Part shown: piece by piece, positions 6,732 to 12,305 of the stretch
Layout: each line of letters begins with the position of its first letter
Position numbering within the stretch: the first letter of the stretch is position 1
Assembly (NCBI GenBank): GCA_934162325.1
Contig: CAKPIH010000036.1
Coordinates: 1 to 12,475 of the forward strand
DNA from: an uncultured Bacilli bacterium
GTDB taxonomy: Bacteria > Bacillota_I > Bacilli_A > RF39 > UBA660
Reading direction: 5' to 3'
DNA length: 12,475 nucleotides
Notes under the pieces: generated by a model
The model's database searches: none
The model's input: the letters and a program-made list of their open reading frames with translations, nothing else
Told to the model about the DNA's origin: nothing
Made by a program: the position numbers and the translations under genes

Positions 6732-6760
6732 ATTATGGATAAATTTCTCTTCCTGTACAC

Positions 6761-6789
6761 ATTATACTAAAAAGTTATAAAAATATCAA
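6761..6789 (-). promoter_or_regulatory. Antisense promoter of the putative antitoxin RNA
   Basis: On the minus strand, TTGATA (6789-6784), a 17-bp spacer and TATAAT (6766-6761): five of six and six of six consensus positions. It faces back across the toxin 3' region and no minus-strand protein gene lies downstream of it, so a non-coding product is the simplest reading. Confidence 0.75.
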
Positions 6790-6869
6790 TATTTATATTT
6801 GATTTTTATATACACTTTTTAAAAAAAAATATTTTTATTACAAAAACAATTTTAAAATATAAAAAAATG

Positions 6870-6878
6870 TGGTAGAAT
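6870..6878 (+). promoter_or_regulatory. Extended -10 promoter of ezrA
   Basis: TGG followed by TAGAAT (6873-6878) is an extended -10 element. The region 17 bp upstream (6850-6855, TTTTAA) is a poor -35 box. Transcription would start near 6885, just before the ribosome binding site. Confidence 0.55.
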
Positions 6879-6905
6879 ATATTATGAGTAGGAAAGGTGA
6901 TATTA

Positions 6906-8600
6906 ATGGATAGTGTTCTTTTAATTACAATATCTGCCTTTATATTGGCTGTAATACTTATTATAGTTACGATTGTTATTATAAAAAGAAACCAGAATAA
7001 GAAGTATAAAAAGGAAATAGAAGAACTAGATATAAGAAAAAATAATTTAATAGGAGTACCTGTACTTAGTGAAATAACTAAAGTTAAAGAACTTATAAAA
7101 ACAGATAATTTAAAAAATAAATTAGATGATTGGGATAATACTTTTACTACAATTAGAGATGAAAAGATACCTGAACTTACTGATTTAATATCAGAAGCTG
7201 ATTTTTTGATTGATAGAAAAGATTATAAACAAGCAGTTAAAAAGATTACAAATATTGAAATAGAAATAAATTCTTTGAAAAAGAAAACAGATCATTTACT
7301 TGAAGAAGTTAAATTAATTACTAATTCAGAAGAAAGAAATAGAGCTCTTATTACTAAATTAAAAATAGTATATCGTGAAGATCAAAATAAATTTGAAAGA
7401 TCAAAAAAAGAATATGGTGTAATAGCGGATTATTTAGAAAAGGAAATAGATAATATTGATGATTTATTTGCTAAGTTTGAGAAAGCTATGGATAATAATG
7501 ATTATGTATCAGTAGAGAAGAAAATAAATTTACTTGATGATAAAATAACTAAATTAGGTAAATTACTTGAAGATATTCCTACGATAGTATTAATGGCTAC
7601 TGTATTAGTACCAAATAAAATTGATGAAGCTATAACTTATTATTATCGTATGAAAAGAGATGGTTATCCACTTGATTATTTAAATGTTGAATATAATATT
7701 AAAGAAATAAAAAATAAGATAGATAATATTATGGAAAATTTAAAGAAATTAGAATTAGGAGAATCTATAATAGAATTAAAAACTTTTATTGAATATTTTA
7801 ATGAATTATATAATGATTTTGATAAAGAAAAAGAATGTAAGGATTTATTTAGACAAAATATTAAAGAATTTAGTTATAAGATAGATAATATTAATAAAGT
7901 TGTTAGAGATATTTATCTTCAGATAGATGATATTAAATATAATTATAATTTATCTGATGAAGATATTAATAAATTTAGTATTCTTAATAAGAATTTAGAA
8001 AAAATTAATCAAGATTATAAAATATTAGTTGATCAAGGTAAAATGAAAACATTTGCTTATTCTAAATTAGTAGATGAATTAAATGGTTTATCACTTAAGT
8101 TATCTAGATTACAAGATGATTTAGATTTTCAACTTAGATCAATTACTAGTATGAAAGATGATGAAACAAGAGCGAGAGAACAGCTTGCTACGATTGAAAA
8201 TTTACTTAAGAAAGCTAAATATAGACTAAAAGATTATAAAATACCAGTAATACCTAGTAGTTATTATATTGAACTTACTGAGGCACAAGATGCTATTAGA
8301 GAAATTATTAAGGAATTAGATAGGAAACCAATTGTTATTAAGATACTTAATATAAGGGTAGATACTGCTAGAGATTTGGTGTTTAAAATATATAATAAGA
8401 CTAATGATATGATTAAAATTGCCAGTATGTCTGAAAAAATTATAATTTATGGTAATCGTTATAGAAGTAGTTATGAGGAAATAGATATAGCTCTTACTAA
8501 AGCAGAGGAGTTATTTAAAAGAGGAAAATATAAGGAATCTTTGGATTTATCAATGAAGAGTCTTAGTTTTATTGATAAAAATGTTGCAGAAAAATTTTAA
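6906..8600 (+). CDS. ezrA: Septation ring formation regulator EzrA
   Basis: A membrane-anchored negative regulator of FtsZ ring assembly that also helps place division and wall-synthesis proteins. Residues 4-26 form the N-terminal membrane anchor, followed by a basic stretch and a cytoplasmic region of long helical, spectrin-like repeats rich in Lys, Glu, Asp and Asn. The C-terminal segment IIIYGNRYRS (motif GNRYRS at 516-521) matches the conserved QNR patch of EzrA, and the 564-residue length equals the family norm. I chose ATG 6906: AAAGGTGA (6893-6900) lies five bases upstream, whereas a GTG at 6897 is inside that site. No terminator separates it from the next gene, but a promoter begins 6 bp after its stop. 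Confidence 0.93.
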   Translation: MDSVLLITISAFILAVILIIVTIVIIKRNQNKKYKKEIEELDIRKNNLIGVPVLSEITKVKELIKTDNLKNKLDDWDNTFTTIRDEKIPELTDLISEADFLIDRKDYKQAVKKITNIEIEINSLKKKTDHLLEEVKLITNSEERNRALITKLKIVYREDQNKFERSKKEYGVIADYLEKEIDNIDDLFAKFEKAMDNNDYVSVEKKINLLDDKITKLGKLLEDIPTIVLMATVLVPNKIDEAITYYYRMKRDGYPLDYLNVEYNIKEIKNKIDNIMENLKKLELGESIIELKTFIEYFNELYNDFDKEKECKDLFRQNIKEFSYKIDNINKVVRDIYLQIDDIKYNYNLSDEDINKFSILNKNLEKINQDYKILVDQGKMKTFAYSKLVDELNGLSLKLSRLQDDLDFQLRSITSMKDDETRAREQLATIENLLKKAKYRLKDYKIPVIPSSYYIELTEAQDAIREIIKELDRKPIVIKILNIRVDTARDLVFKIYNKTNDMIKIASMSEKIIIYGNRYRSSYEEIDIALTKAEELFKRGKYKESLDLSMKSLSFIDKNVAEKF

Positions 8601-8605
8601 AATTA

Positions 8606-8634
8606 TTGATTTTTAGAGTAAATTATGTTATTCT
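8606..8634 (+). promoter_or_regulatory. Promoter of the N-anchored Asn-rich protein gene
   Basis: TTGATT (8606-8611), a 17-bp spacer and TATTCT (8629-8634), with a TGT just before the -10 box that supplies an extended -10 element. Transcription would start near 8641. Confidence 0.6.
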
Positions 8635-8665
8635 ATGTATAGAGTAAATAGGGAGGAAATAAATA

Positions 8666-9706
8666 ATGAAAATAGTAGTTGATTTTTTACTTGAATATTG
8701 GGTGTGGTTTGTGGTTGTTATTGTAATATTACTTATTACTGTTGTTGGCTTTTTAGTAGATACTAAAAAGAAAAAGAAACTTAGAGATAGTGTTAATAAT
8801 AATAATGAACACGTTGATAATGGAATGAATATGAATAGTATGAATAATATGAATAATATGAATATGATGGGAAATATTAATGATATTAATTCTATGGGTA
8901 TGAATAATAGTTTTAATGTTAATACTTCAAATAATATGAATAATATAAATAATGTTAATGATATGAATAGTGTTAATAATGGATTCTTTAATCCTCCTAT
9001 GGAACAAACAAATAATTTTGAACCTAGACCTGTAGAGAGTACTCCTATTATGAATAATAATATGAATAATAATGTTCAAAGTATTCCTACTCCAGTAGTA
9101 GAACCTAATACTGTTCAGAATATTCCTACTCCAGTGGTAGAACCTACTGTTGCTAGTGTTAATCCTATACCTGAAGTTAATATTCCTGATAATAATATAA
9201 ATACAGGGAATGTTATTCCTAACTTTGCAAGTGAAGTACCTAATCAAAATGTTGGTAATATTCCTTCATATAATCAGGAGCCTGTTAATAATATACCAGT
9301 TCAAAATCAAGTTCCTAATATACAGAGTGAAGTACAACCAGTTATGCAAAATGTTAGTTCTGTAAATAATATTCCTACTGGTAATATGATGGTTGGTAAT
9401 GTACCAATAGATAATATACAACCTAATAATGTCGTTCCTAATATGGAGGTTCCAACTCCTAGTGTTAATCCTAATATTAATGTTCAACCTCAGGTTATGC
9501 CTACTATGAATAATCAAGTTAATGTTCAAAATGATATTCCTAATACGGTTAATACTAATATTCCTAATGTACCTGAGTTTAATCCTAATTCTAGTATAAA
9601 TCCTGGAATGTCTAATCAAATGAATACTACTAATAACATACCTTATGGTAATCAAGTTAATAGTAATCAAAATATTCAAATGCAAAATAGTAATTGGAAA
9701 TTATAA
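8666..9706 (+). CDS. N-terminally anchored Asn/Met/Pro-rich disordered protein
   Basis: I recognise no family. Residues 8-31 form one membrane helix, followed by the basic stretch KKKKKLR (34-40). Residues 43-346 are low complexity: first Asn/Met-rich (about 43-105), then Asn/Pro/Val/Gln-rich with recurring IP and NP motifs and a 13-residue tandem repeat (VQ[S/N]IPTPVVEP). No folded domain is visible. The plan of N-terminal anchor, basic patch and long disordered linker recalls ZipA without its C-terminal FtsZ-binding domain, and the gene follows ezrA, so a division or envelope role is possible but unproven. GGGAGG lies nine bases before the ATG. The AAT/ATG-rich codon runs may vary in length by slippage. 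Confidence 0.75.
   Translation: MKIVVDFLLEYWVWFVVVIVILLITVVGFLVDTKKKKKLRDSVNNNNEHVDNGMNMNSMNNMNNMNMMGNINDINSMGMNNSFNVNTSNNMNNINNVNDMNSVNNGFFNPPMEQTNNFEPRPVESTPIMNNNMNNNVQSIPTPVVEPNTVQNIPTPVVEPTVASVNPIPEVNIPDNNINTGNVIPNFASEVPNQNVGNIPSYNQEPVNNIPVQNQVPNIQSEVQPVMQNVSSVNNIPTGNMMVGNVPIDNIQPNNVVPNMEVPTPSVNPNINVQPQVMPTMNNQVNVQNDIPNTVNTNIPNVPEFNPNSSINPGMSNQMNTTNNIPYGNQVNSNQNIQMQNSNWKL
9074..9151 (+). repeat. 39-bp tandem repeat, two copies, within CDS
   Basis: Units at 9074-9112 and 9113-9151 encode VQSIPTPVVEPNT and VQNIPTPVVEPTV. The units keep the reading frame, so copy-number change would lengthen or shorten the linker by 13 residues. Confidence 0.8.
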
Positions 9707-9731
9707 AATTTAGGATTTTCCTAAATTTTTT
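9706..9731 (+). terminator. Intrinsic terminator between the two Asn-rich genes
   Basis: AAATTTAGG (9706-9714) pairs with CCTAAATTT (9720-9728) across a 5-nt loop; the T run continues to 9731. The stem starts at the last base of the upstream stop codon. It is weak in GC, so read-through into the next gene, which shows no promoter in the 21-bp gap, is plausible. Confidence 0.65.
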
Positions 9732-9752
9732 ATCTAAATGGAGAGTGATTTT

Positions 9753-10238
9753 ATGAATAATCAAGATTCACCTAATGGTGGTAGTTATAAAGCGGCACAA
9801 GGAAATTTGAATACGGTTATTAGTAATCCGAGTGTTAATATTAATGATACTATGAATATGAATATTCAAAATATGAATAGTACTTCTAATAATAATCAGG
9901 TTAATTTGAATACTATTAGTAATAATGATGTTTCTAAAATAAATAATAATGTTCAGGTTTCAAATACTAGTACTAATAATAATATACAATATTCTAATAC
10001 AAATAATAATATACAAAATAATAGTAATACTACTAATAATTTTGTTAATAATAATGTTAATAATAATTATGTTGCTACTAGTGGTAATGTTAATAGAACT
10101 TATGTTGATAATAATAAACCAAAGAAAAAGACCGTATCTATTAAGATAGGGCCTGAGTTTAAAATTGCTTTTTTAATTGTGGTTATTTTGTTGGTATTTA
10201 TATTCTTATTACCAATGATTAGTGATTTACTTCGTTAG
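9753..10238 (+). CDS. Tail-anchored Asn-rich disordered protein
   Basis: I recognise no family. Residues 1-120 are low complexity, dominated by Asn with Ser, Thr, Val and Gln and including near-repeats such as NNNIQYSNTNNNIQ. A basic stretch KPKKK (122-126) follows, then SIKIGPEFKI and a single hydrophobic helix at about 137-157, with only a few residues (SDLLR) after it. This makes it a C-terminal tail-anchored protein, probably with the Asn-rich part in the cytoplasm. ATG 9753 is chosen because GGAG (9740-9743) is nine bases upstream; an in-frame ATG at 9738 lies before that site. It mirrors the preceding gene, which has its anchor at the other end. Its last 20 bases overlap the convergent RNHCP gene. 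Confidence 0.72.
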   Translation: MNNQDSPNGGSYKAAQGNLNTVISNPSVNINDTMNMNIQNMNSTSNNNQVNLNTISNNDVSKINNNVQVSNTSTNNNIQYSNTNNNIQNNSNTTNNFVNNNVNNNYVATSGNVNRTYVDNNKPKKKTVSIKIGPEFKIAFLIVVILLVFIFLLPMISDLLR

Positions 10239-10527
10239 ATAGTTTTATTATTATATTGAAATCATCATCAGTTGCCATAATATTTTTATGTTTTTGATGA
10301 CATTTTGTACAGTTATAAATTATTTTATAACTGTTTTTATATTTTTCAATACTAATTGGTTTCATTAATCCATGACAAGTACATTCTCTGTCACCAGGAT
10401 TTATATCTAAGTGTTTAGAATATAAACAATATGGGCAGTGATCACGAGCAGTATAACCTAATTTAGTTACTTTTTTACCACAATTTTCGCAAATAAAACT
10501 TTCATCAATCATATTAAATTTCTTCAT
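10219..10527 (-). CDS. RNHCP-family zinc-ribbon protein
   Basis: A small protein of 102 residues with paired cysteines: C13/C16 (CENC), C31/C34 (CPYC), C49 and C51, and C73/C76 (CTKC), which should bind zinc. The core RDHCPYCLYSKHLDINPGDR (28-47) matches the signature of the RNHCP domain family, whose name comes from this motif; here Asn is replaced by Asp. The family's function is not established; the zinc ribbons suggest nucleic-acid or ribosome binding, as inference. No ribosome binding site precedes ATG 10527; a second ATG at codon 6 (10512) has only a weak GAAG upstream. The gene ends inside the 3' end of the convergent Asn-rich gene. Confidence 0.85.
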   Translation of the reverse strand: MKKFNMIDESFICENCGKKVTKLGYTARDHCPYCLYSKHLDINPGDRECTCHGLMKPISIEKYKNSYKIIYNCTKCHQKHKNIMATDDDFNIIIKLSNEVNH

Positions 10528-10538
10528 AATTTTATTTT

Positions 10539-10544
10539 ATCATA
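10539..10544 (-). promoter_or_regulatory. Possible -10 box of the RNHCP gene
   Basis: TATGAT on the minus strand (10544-10539) would start transcription near 10532, about five bases before ATG 10527, giving an almost leaderless mRNA. No good -35 box is found 15-19 bp upstream, where the upstream terminator lies. Confidence 0.3.
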
Positions 10545-10553
10545 TATTTAAGT

Positions 10554-10578
10554 AAAAAAACACCCTTTTTGGTGTTTT
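10554..10578 (-). terminator. Intrinsic terminator of the Pro/Tyr-rich gene
   Basis: On the minus strand, AAAACACC (10578-10571) pairs with GGTGTTTT (10564-10557), followed by further T (10556-10554). The 5' arm starts within the TAA stop codon of the 60-residue gene. On the plus strand the arm is not followed by T residues. Confidence 0.75.
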
Positions 10579-10759
10579 AGTAGTAAGGATATGGTCCATA
10601 TGGTGGTCTTGGTCCATAATATACAGGATATGGATATGGTCTAGGGTAAAAGGCAGGAGCTAATAATCCTCCGGTTATTCCTCCTAATATAAATGGAGCT
10701 GCAAATCCACCAGCAAAGCGATTATCTTGATAAGGATATACCATTTTTCTATTATACAT
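10577..10759 (-). CDS. 60-residue Gly/Pro/Tyr-rich small protein
   Basis: I do not recognise a named family, though small Firmicute proteins of this look are common. Residues 1-15 are polar (MYNRKMVYPYQDNRF). Residues 16-36 are a glycine-spaced hydrophobic stretch (GGFAAPFILGGITGGLLAPA), likely membrane-interacting. Residues 37-60 are Pro/Tyr-rich (PRPYPYPVYYGPRPPYGPYPYY), reminiscent of coat or surface-associated proteins. AGGAG (10773-10769) lies nine bases before the ATG, and a promoter and terminator frame it as a single-gene unit. It is divergent from the rhomboid gene. Confidence 0.7.
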   Translation of the reverse strand: MYNRKMVYPYQDNRFAGGFAAPFILGGITGGLLAPAFYPRPYPYPVYYGPRPPYGPYPYY

Positions 10760-10804
10760 ACATATAATCTCCTCTCTAATATATTATATAGAAAAATGGT
10801 ATAT
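10736..10804. repeat. 17-bp perfect inverted repeat spanning start of the 60-aa gene
   Basis: ATATACCATTTTTCTAT (10736-10752) is the exact reverse complement of ATAGAAAAATGGTATAT (10788-10804), with a 35-bp spacer. The right arm lies between the -35 and -10 boxes of the minus-strand promoter, reaching the -10 box. The left arm encodes residues 3-8 of the 60-aa protein. The spacer holds the transcription start, ribosome binding site and start codon. Confidence 0.8.
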
Positions 10805-10811
10805 AGGTGAA
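10783..10811 (-). promoter_or_regulatory. Promoter of the Pro/Tyr-rich gene
   Basis: On the minus strand: TTCACC (10811-10806), 17-bp spacer, TATAAT (10788-10783), with a start near 10776. It is back to back with the rhomboid promoter. Confidence 0.65.
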
Positions 10812-10817
10812 AAATAC

Positions 10818-10846
10818 TTTATTTATTTATAAATATTTAGTATAAT
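10818..10846 (+). promoter_or_regulatory. Promoter of the rhomboid protease gene
   Basis: A perfect TATAAT (10841-10846) with a weak -35 candidate TTTATT (10818-10823) at 17 bp. Transcription would start near 10853, right before the TGGAGG ribosome binding site. Confidence 0.55.
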
Positions 10847-10865
10847 ATATACTGTGGAGGTAATT

Positions 10866-11999
10866 ATGGAAGATATTGTGTTTAAAAGTGATGATTTAGT
10901 AGTTATGAGTTTAATTAACTATTTTATTACTGAAAAGAATTATAATCCAATGATTATACATGGATTAAATGATGAAATATGGTTAGAAAATTTAAATGAA
11001 GATTATAAGATAGTTAGAATAGTATCTCATCATATTCATAATAAGGAACAATTAGATTTTGATAAATTTAAACTTAGTAGAATAGTGAAACAAGTTAAAA
11101 AGAAAACGTTATCTTTTAAAGTTAAAGTACTTAGTATATATACTGATTTAGAAGATGATAAGATACTTAGTAATGATGATATTTATATAAATAAAGAAGA
11201 AGATATTAATAATCCTAAGCTTACTAATGTTTTTCCTAATATAGTAGAAAAGACTAAAGTAGATGAGAATGGTCTTGAATATTTTATTAAAGTAACTGAT
11301 AATATTAATCAAAAAAATGAAAGTAAAAGTAAAATTGCTGAGAAAATATTTTCTTTTAAGAAACCTATTGTTACATATAGTTTAATATTTATATGTATAT
11401 TAGTATTTATATTAATGTATGTATTAGGTAATGGTTCTACAGATAATTATACTTTATTAGTATTTGGAGCTAATGTTGATACTCTTACTAAGAATGGTGA
11501 TTATTATAGATTATTTACTTCAATGTTTTTACATATAGGAATATTACATTTATTATGTAATATGTATTCATTATATATTATTGGTAAAGAAGTAGAAAAT
11601 GTATTTGGTAAAGTTAAATATTTAATAATATATTTACTTAGTGGTATAGCAGGTAGTATATTATCTTTAGCATTTAATCATAATACAATATGTGCTGGAG
11701 CTTCTGGTGCTATATTTGGTTTACTTGGAGCACTTTTATATTTTGGATATTATTATAGAACATATCTTGGTGCTACTTTAACTAGATCAATAATACCAGT
11801 AATTGTACTTAATTTAATTATTGGATTTACTAGTTCTGGTATTGATAATGCTGCTCATATTGGTGGTTTAGTAGGTGGTATATTAATTGCTATGGCTGTA
11901 GGAGTACCTGATAAATCTAATAATAATAATAAAATAAATGGTATTATATTATCTCTTATATATTTTGGATTTATTATATATTTATCATTTTTTAGATAA
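10866..11999 (+). CDS. Rhomboid-family intramembrane serine protease
   Basis: An intramembrane protease predicted to cut single-pass membrane proteins near the membrane surface. Residues 1-165 form a soluble cytoplasmic domain. A first membrane helix (about 168-187) is followed by the rhomboid core: H223-H228-N232 in the HIGILHLLCN helix, the catalytic serine S280 in GASGAIFG, and the catalytic histidine H331 in AAHIGGLVGG. All active-site residues are present. The plan of N-terminal cytosolic domain plus rhomboid core resembles B. subtilis GluP (YqgP). ATG 10866 is chosen because TGGAGG (10855-10860) lies five bases upstream; the GTG at 10854 overlaps that site. No terminator is seen after it before the next promoter. 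Substrates are unknown; the anchored Asn-rich proteins and small membrane peptides nearby are only speculative candidates. Confidence 0.92.
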   Translation: MEDIVFKSDDLVVMSLINYFITEKNYNPMIIHGLNDEIWLENLNEDYKIVRIVSHHIHNKEQLDFDKFKLSRIVKQVKKKTLSFKVKVLSIYTDLEDDKILSNDDIYINKEEDINNPKLTNVFPNIVEKTKVDENGLEYFIKVTDNINQKNESKSKIAEKIFSFKKPIVTYSLIFICILVFILMYVLGNGSTDNYTLLVFGANVDTLTKNGDYYRLFTSMFLHIGILHLLCNMYSLYIIGKEVENVFGKVKYLIIYLLSGIAGSILSLAFNHNTICAGASGAIFGLLGALLYFGYYYRTYLGATLTRSIIPVIVLNLIIGFTSSGIDNAAHIGGLVGGILIAMAVGVPDKSNNNNKINGIILSLIYFGFIIYLSFFR

Positions 12000-12006
12000 A
12001 AATAAC

Positions 12007-12035
12007 TTGTATTATAATTAATTTTATGATATGAT
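12007..12035 (+). promoter_or_regulatory. Promoter of the attenuated surface-protein leader
   Basis: TTGTAT (12007-12012), 17-bp spacer, TATGAT (12030-12035), giving a start near 12042 and a leader of about 260 nt before the gene at 12306. The terminator hairpin just before that gene leaves no space for a promoter after it, so transcription must enter from upstream. Confidence 0.55.
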
Positions 12036-12072
12036 TTATACATAGGTAAGAGATAAAAAGATTTACGAAAAA

Positions 12073-12116
12073 GATCCCAAATAATTCGCAACTATTTGAT
12101 CCTAAATAATTCGCAA
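12073..12116 (+). repeat. 19-bp near-identical direct repeat in the leader
   Basis: GATCCCAAATAATTCGCAA (12073-12091) and GATCCTAAATAATTCGCAA (12098-12116) differ at one base and lie 25 bp apart. The RNA can fold in two exclusive ways: GATC-AAATA (with a CC bulge) pairs with TATTTGATC (12093-12101), or ATTTG (12094-12098) pairs with CAAAT (12114-12118). They sit just upstream of the leader-peptide ribosome binding site. Confidence 0.8.
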
Positions 12117-12141
12117 ATCAACAGGAAAGGAGGCCCCTCTT

Positions 12142-12210
12142 ATGGAAAAAGTATTATTTATAAAAGTTAACCAGAAGTTAATTGGGGGGGGGGTCAAAAA
12201 TCTAACCTAA
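12142..12210 (+). CDS. Putative leader peptide containing the G10 tract
   Basis: A strong ribosome binding site AAAGGAGG (12126-12133) eight bases upstream of the ATG opens a 22-residue frame that starts MEKVLFIKVNQKLI, runs through GGG from the poly-G tract and ends VKNLT at TAA 12208-12210. One extra G, or a -1 ribosomal shift, would instead give a 45-residue product that reads through the terminator hairpin and stops at TAG 12276-12278; one G fewer stops at 12203-12205. The ribosome binding site is among the best in the window, which argues that this short frame is translated. The peptide probably works in cis to control the gene at 12306. Confidence 0.55.
   Translation: MEKVLFIKVNQKLIGGGVKNLT
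12184..12193 (+). repeat. Run of ten G (possible phase-variation tract)
   Basis: Ten consecutive G in a very AT-rich genome, inside a short translated leader frame. Such tracts slip easily during replication and transcription and may also prompt ribosomal frameshifting. The exact count should be treated with care, as homopolymer length is error-prone in sequencing. Confidence 0.9.
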
Positions 12211-12233
12211 GTATAATAAATAATAATATAGAT

Positions 12234-12285
12234 AAAGACTATGAAATAACTAATAGAAATATTAGTGATTTTTCATAGTCTTTTT
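12234..12285 (+). terminator. Strong terminator or attenuator before the surface-protein gene
   Basis: AAAGACTATGAAA (12234-12246) pairs perfectly with TTTCATAGTCTTT (12271-12283). An inner 6-bp stem (CTAATA 12250-12255 with TATTAG 12260-12265) is capped by a GAAA tetraloop, and T residues run to 12285. The ribosome binding site of the next gene starts seven bases later. The hairpin must therefore be passed for that gene to be expressed, as in transcription attenuation. Confidence 0.85.
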
Positions 12286-12305
12286 ATCGTGAAAGGAAGG
12301 AAAAA

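Larger units (their letters stand above)
6651..6754 (-). ncRNA. Putative antisense antitoxin RNA, about 100 nt
   Basis: Bounded by a minus-strand promoter (6789-6761, start near 6754) and a minus-strand terminator (ending near 6651). It is fully complementary to the toxin mRNA from just after the toxin stop codon to the mRNA 3' end, with no overlap of the reading frame. This tail-to-tail layout is that of B. subtilis txpA/RatA and bsrG/SR4, where the antisense RNA binds the toxin mRNA 3' region and promotes its decay. It would also block the 3' arms GGAGAGAA and GTGTTACC of the long-range stem. Confidence 0.65.

Noticed and set aside
9266..9685. Minus-strand open frame of 139 codons, and a similar one at 8927-9247
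   Set aside because: Both lie opposite the Asn-rich gene. The repetitive codons (AAT, GTT, CCT) read on the other strand give Ile/Asn/Arg-rich frames without stops. They have no ribosome binding site and no domain-like composition.
9949..10149. Second plus-strand frame of 66 codons inside the tail-anchored Asn-rich gene
   Set aside because: It is a frame shadow of AAT repeats, which read as Ile/Leu in another frame. There is no ribosome binding site.
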